From an uncultured Olsenella sp. (GTDB taxonomy: Bacteria > Actinomycetota > Coriobacteriia > Coriobacteriales > Atopobiaceae): a DNA stretch of 64,000 nucleotides. The stretch spans positions 16,662 to 80,661 of the forward strand of contig UQIF01000007.1 in the NCBI GenBank assembly GCA_900540955.1, written 5' to 3'. This document shows, piece by piece, positions 24,586 through 33,900 of this stretch. Position numbers and translations under genes: made by a program. Under the pieces are notes generated by a model. The model had not been told where the DNA came from. It was given only the letters and a program-made list of their open reading frames with translations, and did not search any database. Positions within the stretch are counted from its first letter, which is position 1, and each line of letters begins with the position of its first letter.

Positions 24586-25383
24586 ATGCCCAACCCCGTG
24601 GTCGCGTTCTTCGACGTCGACGGAACCCTTACGTATCGCGACCCCGTCACGGGCCCAACCGATGTGCCGACCCCGCGCGTGGCCGACGCCATCCGACGCT
24701 TCGTCGAGGCGGGAAACGTCGCCGCCGTATGCACCGGGCGCAGCGTCCTTGGCATCCAGAATTTGCTGGCCACAGGCCTCTTTGCCGGGGCGGTCACGCT
24801 TGACGGCACACACGTACTCTATGGCGACGAGGTTGTCTACGACCGCGCGATCGAGCCGGGCTTCTTTGCCCAGACCGTCGCCGAGATGCGCCGCGTGGGC
24901 ATGGAGGCACTCGTCGAGGGCACCTACGGCAACGTGATCGTCGCCGGTGACGCCGCGTGCTCCGAGCTGCGCGAGGCACTTCCCGGCATCCAGATGATCG
25001 AGGACTACGAAGCCGCGGGCGGGCGCATGGAGTTCGGAAAGATCGACTTTTCCGACTCGAGCCTGGAGGCGTGCAGGTCAAGCGAGTTCCTCATGAGCCG
25101 CTACCACTACATGAACGTCGGCGACGGCTACCATGAGCTCGCAATCCTGGGCACAAGCAAGGGCATCGGCGGGCGCGCCTTCATCGACGCGCTGCCCTTT
25201 GCGCCGTCGCGGGTCTTTGCCTTCGGCGACTCGGAGAACGACCTCGCGATCCTTGCGGAGGCCGACGTCGCCGTCGTCATGGGTAACGCACGAGAAAACG
25301 TGAAGGCGCACGCCGACTACGTGACCGACGCTGTGACCGAGGACGGCGTCGCCACCGCCCTCGAGCACTTCGGGTTAATTTAG
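24586..25383 (+). CDS. HAD-superfamily hydrolase (Cof/type IIB)
   Basis: A 265-residue HAD hydrolase. Motif I is DVDGT (residues 10-14, first Asp the nucleophile), motif II is the CTGR region (Thr), and motif IV is GDSENDLAIL. The cap domain between about 85 and 190 is of the IIB (Cof) type. Such enzymes dephosphorylate sugar phosphates, FMN or related small molecules; the substrate cannot be read from sequence. ATG 24586 has GGAGGA at ideal spacing. It converges on the ABC transporter genes with only 9 bp between stops and no clear terminator. Confidence 0.88.
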   Translation: MPNPVVAFFDVDGTLTYRDPVTGPTDVPTPRVADAIRRFVEAGNVAAVCTGRSVLGIQNLLATGLFAGAVTLDGTHVLYGDEVVYDRAIEPGFFAQTVAEMRRVGMEALVEGTYGNVIVAGDAACSELREALPGIQMIEDYEAAGGRMEFGKIDFSDSSLEACRSSEFLMSRYHYMNVGDGYHELAILGTSKGIGGRAFIDALPFAPSRVFAFGDSENDLAILAEADVAVVMGNARENVKAHADYVTDAVTEDGVATALEHFGLI

Positions 25384-25392
25384 GAGCCGCGA

Positions 25393-26160
<768 letters not shown>

Positions 26161-26202
26161 TCAATCCTCCAAAAGCGGGTTGCTAGACGAATCTTGCGCC
26201 CG

Positions 26203-26856
26203 CTAGTCGTGGTAGTAGTCGAGACGGCGCTCGATGCGCCCGGCGGCCAGGTCGATCACGAAGTTGGCAACCCAGTAGAACGCGGCGGCGATCACGAACG
26301 GCGCCATGCTCACCTGCGCGGCAACGAGCTGCTTGGCCACGGTGAACATCTCGATGACACCGATCGAGAAGGCAAGCGACGTGTCCTTGACCAGCGTGAT
26401 GACCTCGTTCGTCACGGCAGGCAGGATACGCTTGACGACTTGCGGCAACACGATGCGCACGAAGGTCTGGGCCGGGGAATAGCCAAGGATCTCGGCGGCC
26501 TCGTACTGGCCGCGCGGGATGGACTGGATGCCGGAGCGATAAATCTCGGCGAAGTAGGCGGCATAGTTGATGATGAAGGCAAAGATGGTCGCGTACCACT
26601 TGCTGTCCGTGGTCAGGCTGATGCCAAAGACGTAGTACGGCATGAAGTAGATCGCGAACATCTGCAGCATCAGCGGGGTGCCGCGCATGATCGAGATGTA
26701 GGCCCGGGCAAGAAGGGCGAGCGGGCGGAACTTGCTCATGCGCGCGAAGGCTACGAGCATACCGAGCGGCAGCGAGCCCACGAGTGTGAAGACAAAGATC
26801 TGGAGGCTCACGAGGAAGCCCTGCCCCAGCATGCCTGTCATGGTCAGAAGGTCCAA
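26203..26856 (-). CDS. polar amino-acid ABC transporter permease
   Basis: A 217-residue permease with about five membrane helices and the conserved cytoplasmic loop EAAEILGYSPAQTFVRIVLPQ, the ATPase-docking EAA motif. The stretch SIMRGTPLMLQMFAIYF is a hallmark of HisM/GlnP-type proteins. The start appears to be TTG at 26856 preceded by AAAGGGGAGGG; the next ATG is four codons in. It is the middle gene of the three-gene importer. Confidence 0.92.
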   Translation of the reverse strand: MDLLTMTGMLGQGFLVSLQIFVFTLVGSLPLGMLVAFARMSKFRPLALLARAYISIMRGTPLMLQMFAIYFMPYYVFGISLTTDSKWYATIFAFIINYAAYFAEIYRSGIQSIPRGQYEAAEILGYSPAQTFVRIVLPQVVKRILPAVTNEVITLVKDTSLAFSIGVIEMFTVAKQLVAAQVSMAPFVIAAAFYWVANFVIDLAAGRIERRLDYYHD

Positions 26857-26938
26857 AACCCTCCCCTTTCGAATACAAACCGCAAAGGCACCGTTGCCCC
26901 GTAAGGCAGCGGTGCCGATGCGAACATGGGCGGATAGC

Positions 26939-27814
26939 TTAGGCCAGGCACCAGTTCTCGTAGGAGATGCCCTGGTCGGCGTACTTGTCGCAAAGGTCCT
27001 TGACGAAGCCGTCGGCGTCCATGGCCTTGAGGGTCTCGGTCACGGTGGAGGCAGTGGCGTCGTCGCCCTTCTTGAAGCCGACGGCGTAGTGCTCCTCCGA
27101 GAGCTTCTCGTCGAGCTGGGCGTAGGCGTCGGGCTTGGCAGCCAGCTGATAGGCGGCAATGGAGAGGTCGCAGGCCACAGCGTCGACGGCGCCGGACTCG
27201 AGCTGCATGAAGGCGGTGTTGTAGTCGCCGATAGTCTCGAGGGAGGCGAAGGTCGCGGCGACGTCTGCCTTGTCGGCGTCCTCGCCGGCGAGGACCTCAT
27301 AGGCGGCGGAGTCGGTCTGGGTGATGATGGCCTTGCCCGCGAGGCCCGCGAAGTCGGTGATGCCGGAGTCCTTCTTTACCACGATGACCTGGGCGTTGAT
27401 CATGTAGTTGCCCGAGAAGGAGTAGTCGTTCTCGCGGCCCTCGATGGTAAAGCCGTTCCAGATGCAGTTGATGGCGCCGGAATCCATGAGGGTGTCCTTG
27501 GCATCCCAGTCGATGGGCTCGAGCTGGACCTCCCAGTCGTTACGCTTAGCGGTCTCCTGGGCGAGCTCAAGGTCGAAGCCGGTGTAGGAGCCGTCGTCGC
27601 CGACGTAGCCGTAGGGCGGGTAGGCGGAGTCGAAGCCGACGATGAGTTTCTTGGTCGCGGTGGCGGACTTGTTGTCGGAGGCGGCTGCGGCGCCGGAGTC
27701 CTTGGAGCCGGAGTCGGCGCTGGCGGCAGAGCTGCCGCAGCCGGCGAGGACGGCGGAGGCGGCGACGGTACCGAAGGCCGCGAGGAACTCGCGACGGCTG
27801 AGGTTCATCTTCAT
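26939..27814 (-). CDS. amino-acid ABC transporter substrate-binding lipoprotein
   Basis: A 291-residue periplasmic-binding-protein type II homolog. The N terminus NLSRREFLAAFGTVAASAVLAGC combines a twin-arginine-like motif and a lipobox, then a Ser/Ala/Asp linker. The binding domain contains IVGFDSAYPPYGYVGDDGSYTGFDLEL, AINCIWNGFTIEGREN and a second-lobe ITQTDSAAYEVL, as in cystine/glutamine/polar amino-acid receptors. The ligand is unknown. ATG 27814 has GGGAAGGGA upstream. It is the first gene of the importer operon, driven by the promoter/operator at 27866-27925. Confidence 0.93.
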   Translation of the reverse strand: MKMNLSRREFLAAFGTVAASAVLAGCGSSAASADSGSKDSGAAAASDNKSATATKKLIVGFDSAYPPYGYVGDDGSYTGFDLELAQETAKRNDWEVQLEPIDWDAKDTLMDSGAINCIWNGFTIEGRENDYSFSGNYMINAQVIVVKKDSGITDFAGLAGKAIITQTDSAAYEVLAGEDADKADVAATFASLETIGDYNTAFMQLESGAVDAVACDLSIAAYQLAAKPDAYAQLDEKLSEEHYAVGFKKGDDATASTVTETLKAMDADGFVKDLCDKYADQGISYENWCLA

Positions 27815-27865
27815 GGTAGATCCCTTCCCTGGGAGCTCGCGAGGGCGATGGCCGGGCCGCGAGCG

Positions 27866-27925
27866 CTTTACTACGCTAAAGTGCTGACGTTTGGAGACTA
27901 TACGCTTTAGCACGCTAAAGTGCAA
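27866..27925 (-). promoter_or_regulatory. promoter with operator in its spacer, plus a second operator, for the amino-acid importer
   Basis: On the minus strand, TTGCAC (27925-27920) and TATAGT (27902-27897) are separated by exactly 17 bp. The palindrome CTTTAGCACGCTAAAG (27905-27920) fills the spacer. A near-copy, CTTTACTACGCTAAAG (27866-27881), lies 39 bp downstream, just past the expected start site. Two operators around the start point indicate repression by an unidentified dimeric regulator. Confidence 0.75.
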
Positions 27926-28018
27926 CGGCATAAACGAGCGGTTTTCTCGCTCGAAACACGCGCGACGATGGCCCTGGCAAGGTTCTCGCGCGAGCGAACT
28001 ACCCAACCAGCGAAAGAA

Positions 28019-28096
28019 CTACGCGGAGTCGGTGTCCTATCTTGAAATACCGAGCCCTACTCGCACATTTCAAGATAGGATACCGACTTCGCGTAG
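28019..28096. repeat. 30-bp long palindrome before mntP
   Basis: Arms at 28019-28048 and 28067-28096 match at 28 of 30 positions, and the two exceptions are G-U pairs in RNA. The loop is 18 nt. Arms contain AAGTCGGT, TATCTTGAAAT and CGCGTAG words also present in the palindrome upstream of eno (296-350). It is not a yybP-ykoY riboswitch by eye. The 352-bp gap 27815-28166 holds this element and the importer promoter. Confidence 0.85.
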
Positions 28097-28166
28097 ATTT
28101 TAGAGAGCTATAGGCTCAGGAACGGAAACGACGGCGATTGGGGAATCGCCGCGCGAGAGGAGAATC

Positions 28167-28745
28167 ATGGGCATAGTCGAGCTGCTGCTCATCGCGGTCG
28201 GGCTCTCGATAGACGCGTTTGCCGTGTCCATCTGCAAGGGTCTCGGCATGAAGAAGGTCAACTTGAAGGTCGCCGTGGTGCTTGCGTTGTTCTTTGGCGG
28301 GTTCCAGGGCCTGATGCCGCTCATCGGGTGGGCGCTTGGGAGCCAGTTCCTCTGGCTCATCGCGCCGGTCGACCATTGGATCGCGTTCGGCCTGCTCGCC
28401 GTCATCGGCGGCAAGATGCTCTGGGAGGCGTTCCACGACGAGGAAGGCAAGGACGACGGCAGGCCCGCCGATCGCATCGACCTAGGCGAGTTCTTCATCC
28501 TGGCCATCGCCACGTCCATCGACGCGCTTGCCGTAGGCATCTCGTTTGCGGCGCTCTCGGTCGACATCGTGCCGTCCGTTCTGCTCATCGGCATCGTTAC
28601 CTTTGCGTTCAGCGTCGGCGGCGTGTTCGTGGGCAACTACTTCGGCGCTCGCTACGAGAAGCCCGCCACCATCACCGGCGGCGTCGTGCTCATCCTCATC
28701 GGCCTGAAGGTCCTCCTCGAGCACCTCGGCCTCCTCGCCCTCTAG
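28167..28745 (+). CDS. mntP: manganese efflux pump MntP
   Basis: A 192-residue protein with six membrane helices in two homologous halves, each with an intramembrane Asp motif (GLSIDAFAVSICKGLG near residues 12-27 and ATSIDALAVGISFAAL near 115). This is the signature of the MntP/YebN family, which exports Mn2+. The length matches the family (about 185-190). ATG 28167 follows AGAGGAGAA. Manganese riboswitches often precede mntP, but none was recognised here; the long palindrome lies in that place. Confidence 0.95.
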   Translation: MGIVELLLIAVGLSIDAFAVSICKGLGMKKVNLKVAVVLALFFGGFQGLMPLIGWALGSQFLWLIAPVDHWIAFGLLAVIGGKMLWEAFHDEEGKDDGRPADRIDLGEFFILAIATSIDALAVGISFAALSVDIVPSVLLIGIVTFAFSVGGVFVGNYFGARYEKPATITGGVVLILIGLKVLLEHLGLLAL

Positions 28746-28751
28746 CCGGGT

Positions 28752-28861
28752 CTGGGACAAAAGGGACGGGGGATTTTGTCCCAAATTGTGGAGCCGCTCC
28801 ATTTTTTGGGACAAAAACCCCTGTCCCTTTTGTCCCAAAATCCCCGTCCCTTTTGTCCCAG
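28752..28861. repeat. nested repeats of GGGACAAAAGGGACGGGG
   Basis: A long inverted repeat spans the gap between mntP and the AICAR transformylase. CTGGGACAAAAGGGACGGGG begins at 28752 and its reverse complement ends at 28861. Inside are further copies of TTTTGTCCC and GGGACAAAA in both orientations. Its position between convergent genes fits a bidirectional terminator, but the repeated structure exceeds what that needs. Confidence 0.8.
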
Positions 28862-28863
28862 CT

Positions 28864-30045
28864 TTAGTGGTGGAACAGGCGCATGTGGGTGAAGGCCATG
28901 GCGATGCCGTACTTGTCCGCGGTCTCGATCACGTTGTCGTCGCGGATGGAGCCGCCGGGCTCGGCGATGTAGGAGACGCCGGACTTGTGGGCGCGCTCGA
29001 CGTTGTCGCCGAAGGGGAAGAACGCGTCGGAGCCGAGGGTCACGCCGGTCTGAGTGGCGATCCAGGCGGCCTTCTCCTCGCGGGTGAGGACCCCGGGCTT
29101 CTCCGCGAACCACTTCTGCCACTCGCCCTCGGCCAGCACGTCGTCGTGCTCGTCGGAGATGTAGACGTCGATGGCGTTGTCGCGGTTGGCGCGGCGAATG
29201 CCGTCGACGAACTTGAGGCCGAGCACCTTCGGGTGCTGACGCAAGAACCAAGTATCGGCCTTGTTGCCCGCGAGACGCGTGCAGTGGACGCGGCTCTGCT
29301 GGCCGGCGCCGACGCCGATGGCCTGGCCGTCCTTGACGTAGCAGACCGAGTTGGACTGGGTGTACTTGAGGGTGATCAGGCTCACGATCATGTCGCGCTT
29401 CGCGGCCTCGGGGATATCCTTGTTCTCGGTCACGACGTCGCTGAGCAGCTCCTCGTCGATGCGGAAGAAGTTGTGGCCCTGCTCAAAGGTGATGCCAAAG
29501 ACGTCCTTGGTCTCGATGGCGGGGCATACGTAATCGGGATCGATCTGGACGACGTTGTACTTGCCGCCCTTCTTCGCGGAAAGAATGGCGAGAGCCTCGG
29601 GGGTGTAGCCGGGGGCGATGATGCCGTCGGAGACCTCATGCTTGATGTAGAGGGCGGTGCGCTCGTCGCAGACGTCGGACAGCGCCGCCCAGTCGCCGTA
29701 GGAGCTCATGCGGTCGGCGCCGCGGGCACGGATGTAGGCGCAGGCGATCGGCGAGAGCTCGCCCTCGTCGTCAACGAAATAAATCTGCTTGTCGACGTCG
29801 GAGAGCGGCAGGCCCACGGCAGCGCCGGCGGGGCTCACGTGCTTGAAGGACGCCGCGGCGGGAAGGCCCGTGGCCTCCTTGAGCTCGCGCACGAGCTGCC
29901 AGGAGTTGAGCGCGTCGAGGAAGTTGATGTAGCCCGGACGGCCGGCGAGGACCTTGACGGGCAGCTCGGAGCCGTCCTTCATAAAGATGCGCGAGGGCTT
30001 CTGGTTGGGGTTGCAGCCGTACTTGAGCTCGAGTTCGGAAGGCAT
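28864..30045 (-). CDS. phosphoribosylaminoimidazolecarboxamide (AICAR) formyltransferase, stand-alone
   Basis: A 393-residue protein matching the AICAR-transformylase part of PurH (AICARFT_IMPCHas) without the N-terminal cyclohydrolase domain. Landmarks are LKYGCNPNQKPS at the N terminus, AAASFKHVSPAGAAVG (containing the catalytic Lys-His pair), RARGADRMSSYGDWAAL, YTQSNSVCYVKDGQAIGVGAGQQSR and GSDAFFPFGDNVERA. It formylates AICAR with 10-formyl-THF in the penultimate step of IMP synthesis. The cyclohydrolase step is supplied by the gene just upstream (30098-30736), 52 bp away. Both are controlled by the ZTP riboswitch at 30786-30898. The start has AAGGAG. Confidence 0.93.
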   Translation of the reverse strand: MPSELELKYGCNPNQKPSRIFMKDGSELPVKVLAGRPGYINFLDALNSWQLVRELKEATGLPAAASFKHVSPAGAAVGLPLSDVDKQIYFVDDEGELSPIACAYIRARGADRMSSYGDWAALSDVCDERTALYIKHEVSDGIIAPGYTPEALAILSAKKGGKYNVVQIDPDYVCPAIETKDVFGITFEQGHNFFRIDEELLSDVVTENKDIPEAAKRDMIVSLITLKYTQSNSVCYVKDGQAIGVGAGQQSRVHCTRLAGNKADTWFLRQHPKVLGLKFVDGIRRANRDNAIDVYISDEHDDVLAEGEWQKWFAEKPGVLTREEKAAWIATQTGVTLGSDAFFPFGDNVERAHKSGVSYIAEPGGSIRDDNVIETADKYGIAMAFTHMRLFHH

Positions 30046-30097
30046 TTTTTCTCCTTAGATGCAGTTGAAAGTCAGGTGAGCGATTCCCGCTCTGCCC

Positions 30098-30736
30098 TTA
30101 GTCGCCGAGGTGCTTGTTGAAGATGCGGACGTCGGAGCCGGCCTTCACGTACATCGAGACCTTGTTGTCGGCATTGAGGGCACCCCAGACGTCGGCCGGG
30201 TCGGCGGGAAGCGCGACCTCGATCGGCTCGCCGGCAAAGGTCGGCAGCGGGTTGCCGTCGCCCTGATAGGTCGAGATGAAGTAGCCCACGCCCTCGTCAG
30301 CGCCCTCGTAGGCAAAGAAGTTGCGCTGGCAGCGGCCGTTGTCCTGGTGCTTGAGGATGGAGATCTCGAAGGTGCCGTCCTCGTTGATCACGGCGCTGAT
30401 GCGCGGGGTGAAGTTGGGCGCGTCGGGCTCGAACTCGCGCGCCATACAGCCGTCGCGGAAGCTGCCGGCGTTGACGATGGTGTCGGTTTGGTCGCCGTTG
30501 GTGACGACGAGCTTGCCGCCCATGGTGCGGACAGGGTGATAGATGATCAGGCTCGGGTCCTCGAGCAGCGCGGGGTCGTGCGCCTCGGTGCGGATGCCGT
30601 CCTCAGTCGACACGAAGACGCGGTTGCGGGAGTTGGAGCTGCGGCCCATGATCCAGTAATAGACAACGTCCTTGCCCACCACGATGCCACGGCCGGGGTA
30701 CGGGTTGGATCGGAGGAGCTCGGTCAGGTCTTGCAT
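30098..30736 (-). CDS. IMP cyclohydrolase, PurO-like
   Basis: A 212-residue protein of the IMP_cyclohyd (PurO-like) family, first known in archaea and unrelated to the PurH N-terminal domain. It has NPYPGRGIVVG near the N terminus, YWIMGRSSNSRNRVF (typical of the family) and DYI-like C-terminal strands. It closes the ring of FAICAR to give IMP. ATG 30736 is preceded by AAAGGA; the upstream part of the open frame lies in the riboswitch leader. With the downstream formyltransferase it makes up a split version of PurH. Confidence 0.9.
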   Translation of the reverse strand: MQDLTELLRSNPYPGRGIVVGKDVVYYWIMGRSSNSRNRVFVSTEDGIRTEAHDPALLEDPSLIIYHPVRTMGGKLVVTNGDQTDTIVNAGSFRDGCMAREFEPDAPNFTPRISAVINEDGTFEISILKHQDNGRCQRNFFAYEGADEGVGYFISTYQGDGNPLPTFAGEPIEVALPADPADVWGALNADNKVSMYVKAGSDVRIFNKHLGD

Positions 30737-30785
30737 CGGCGCATCCTTTCGGTGATGAGCCGCCCCCGTCGGTTGGCCGCCATAC

Positions 30786-30898
30786 AAATAAGGCAAGCCA
30801 ACCTCTGGTACAGAGAACGGCTTGCCCAGACGGTCGGCACTGAATATGTTCGCGCTGCTCCCCCGCGGTTACCCGCGATTATCCGTCAGTCGCAGCAC
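30786..30898 (-). promoter_or_regulatory. ZTP (pfl) riboswitch with terminator platform
   Basis: On the minus strand the leader reads GCUGC-GACUGACGGA, then GGUAACCGCGGGGGAGCAGC, a short linker, and GCCGACCGUCUGGGCA. These match the known ZTP/ZMP riboswitch core (GACUGGCGGA, CCGGGGAGC and CCGCCUGGGC). GCUGC and GCAGC form P1. The 3' end runs into GGCAAGCC...GGCUUGCC (30826-30792) followed by UUAUUU, a terminator that shares bases with the aptamer. ZTP signals folate shortage, and the controlled genes use 10-formyl-THF and make IMP, the expected context. Confidence 0.92.
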
Positions 30899-30944
30899 TG
30901 ATTGACCATTGTAGCAGGCGCGGCCAAGAAGCACCAACCCTCCA

Positions 30945-33900
30945 CTACTCCGCCGACTTCAGGGCCCCGACCATGTCGACGCGGTCGAGCGAGCGGTTGG
31001 TCAGCAGGCTCACCGCGATCGTGAAGACGAAGGCGAGCGCGGCGGAAATCGCATAGGACGACCACGCCACTGTGGTATCGAAGTACAGCGACGGCATGCG
31101 CAAGATCCACGTGAGGCCGCGCGTAAGCAGATAGCCGCCGGGCAGGCCGAAGACCACGCCCAGCCCCGTGAGGAGCAGGGTTTCTTTGTTGATGTAGGTG
31201 TGAACCTCGTGCGGCCTGAAGCCCAAGACCTTGATCGTGGCGAGCTCACGCTCGCGCTCGGAGATGTTGGTGTTCGACAGCGTGAACACGACGGTGAAGC
31301 TCAGCGCCGCCGCAAGGACGATGACCACGTAGACCACGGTGTTGATCAGGGTGAAAGCGCTCGAGAAGTCTCGCGTGAGCTTAGCCGTCGACACCGCCGA
31401 GAGCGTGCGCGCGTCAGCCGAGACCTTCTCGGAGAAGGCGATCTTCTGCTCGTCGGTGCCCCCAAGCTTAACAAGAAGCCCGTTCAGGCCGCTCTTCTGT
31501 CCGAACGCGCGCTCGTAGGCCGACTGGGTCATGTAGAGGGTGTTGCCGAGGTAGTTCATGACGACGGCGCCCACCTCGACGTCCGCCTCGTGCAGCGTGG
31601 CGTCCTGGACATGCAAAGTGTCCCCCGGCGAGAAGTGCAGCACCTGCTCGGCGTTCTTTGTGATGGCGACGCCCGAGTCGGCAAGGTCGACAGCCGCGCC
31701 CGAGTCGTCGGCAAGCACCACATAGTCGGCAAGGTTGGCATCATCCGGCACCACCACAAGCGTCACGGAATCCTTCGAGCCGCCGTACTCCACCGTGAGG
31801 CTGTCGACGCGCGCCGGGACGAAGCTCGTCACCTGCGCATCCGCGTCGAGCTCGGCAGCGACGTCCTCGAGATCGGCCGCCGAGGTCACGAGCATGAGGT
31901 CGTAGCGGGTCACGCCCACTTGCCCGTACTGCTTGCCCGACAGCGCGACCACCGAGTCGCGGATGCCGAAGCCGCAGACAAGAAGCGCCGTGCAGCCGGC
32001 GATGCCGAAGACCGTCATCAGGAAGCGGCGCTTGTAGCGGAAGATGTTCCTGGCGGTCACCTTGTTGAGGAACGAGAGACGCCGCCAGAGCGGGGCCACC
32101 CGCTCGAGCAGGATGCGGCTGCCGGCCTTCGGGGCCTTCGGGCGCATGAGGGCGGCCGGCTGCTCGGCGAGCTCGCGGCGGCAGGTCAGCGCCGTCGCGC
32201 CCACGATGCCCACGGCAAAGAGGCCCACGGACACGAGCGCATAGGCGACATCGAAACTCAGGTAGAACGCCGGGAGCGCGTACATGGTCGAGAAGATCGT
32301 GAAGAGGATGAGCGGCAGCACGACGAAGCCGAGGATGTTGCCGGCGACCCCGCCGGCAAGGCACGCCGCGGCCGCATAGACGACGTATTTGGAAAGGATC
32401 CGGCCGCGGCCGTAACCGAGCGCCTTGTACAGGCCGATGAGACCGCGCTCCTCCTCGACCATGCGCGTCATCGTGGTCAGGCTGATAAGCACGGCGACCA
32501 CAAAGAAGACAACGGGCAGGGCGGTGCCGATGGCCTCGATGGAGGTGGCATCGGACTCCACGGAGGAGTAGCTTGCCAGGCTCTCGCGGTCCTGAACGTA
32601 CCAGGCGGCGTCGTCGATGGACGATATCTGGTCGCGCGCGTCGGCGATGGCGGCGAGCGCATCGGCGCGCTGCTGGGCGAACTCGGCGCGCGCCGCCTCA
32701 AGCTGGGCCTGGCCGTCGACGAGCTCCTGGGCGCCGGAATCGAGCTGGGAGCGCGCGGCGTCGAGCTGCTCCTGCGCGTTTTTTCGCTGGGCGTCGAGCT
32801 GCACCTGGCCGGCGTCGAGCTCCGCTCGGCCGGCGGCGATCTGAGAGCGGGCGGCGTCGAGCCGCGCGTAGGCCGCCGCGGCCTCGTCGAGCTGGGCGCG
32901 GCCGGCGGCGACCTGCGCCTCGCCGACCACAATCTGCACCATACCGTCGGCCAGGCCCGTGAGCTGCGACAGCTGGCCGCGCAGGGACTGGAGCTGCGCC
33001 AAGATCTGGTCCGCGTTGGCGCTCGCCGCCAGAATCTGGCGGGCGGCCTCCCTCACCGAGGAGGGCAAAAGGTCAAGGACCGCGTCGACGCGCTGCCGGA
33101 GCTCAGGGGGCAAGCCATCGTAGCTCGCGCCGATCTGGCGGAACTCCTCGGAGTCGACAATCTGCATAAGCTGGTCGATGAACGAGGTGGCCTTCTCGGC
33201 AAAGGGAAGAAGCGCGGCGTTGACGTCGCTCGCCGCGGCGCGGGCTTCTTGCTCCGTGTTCGCGGACGAGAGGCGCGACCACGCCTCGGCAGGCCACTCG
33301 TCGCCCATGAGGGCCGAGAGCATCTGTGCCGAGCCGTCGATCACGCCGCGGTTGTAAGTAAGTTCTTCTTGCGCGGAGTTGAGCTGCGCGCGCTTCTGGG
33401 AGATGGCGTCGGGGATGCCGTCCACCAAGCAGCCCAGGCCATCGGCAATCTGCTGGAGACCGTCTGCGACCTGCGTCTCGTTTGACGCGAGCTCGGAGCG
33501 GGCGGCGTCGATCTTTGCCTGGGCGTCGGCCATCTGGCGCTCGGCGTCGGCGCCCTGCGCGTCCAGCTGCGCCCGCCCGTCGGCAATCTGGGCAGCACCG
33601 GAGTCGAGCTTCTCCTGGTTCTCGTCGATCTGACGCTGGCCATCGGCGAGCTTGTCGAGCGCGTCCTTCTCGGCATCGTCGACCTGGGAGTTCGCATCGG
33701 CGCGAAGGCCCTCGCCGCGGGCGACCTCGCGCTCGGCGGCTATGCCCTCGACCCGCGACTTGACCTCGCCCACGAGGTCGCCATAGGCGTCCGAATAGCA
33801 CAGCGGCGCCTCGGAGCCGGCGACCTTGACGTAGGCCACGGTATACACCTCGGACTCCACGGCCGCGGGCAGCAAGAAGAACGCGTACTGCGAGCTGCCG

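Noticed and set aside
28019..28166. Manganese (yybP-ykoY) riboswitch before mntP
   Set aside because: The expected paired conserved loops are not recognisable; the region is dominated by the 30-bp palindrome.
31200..33485. A 761-residue plus-strand frame opposite the ABC permease
   Set aside because: Arg/His/Glu/Asp-rich antisense text without motifs; the permease coding on the minus strand explains it.
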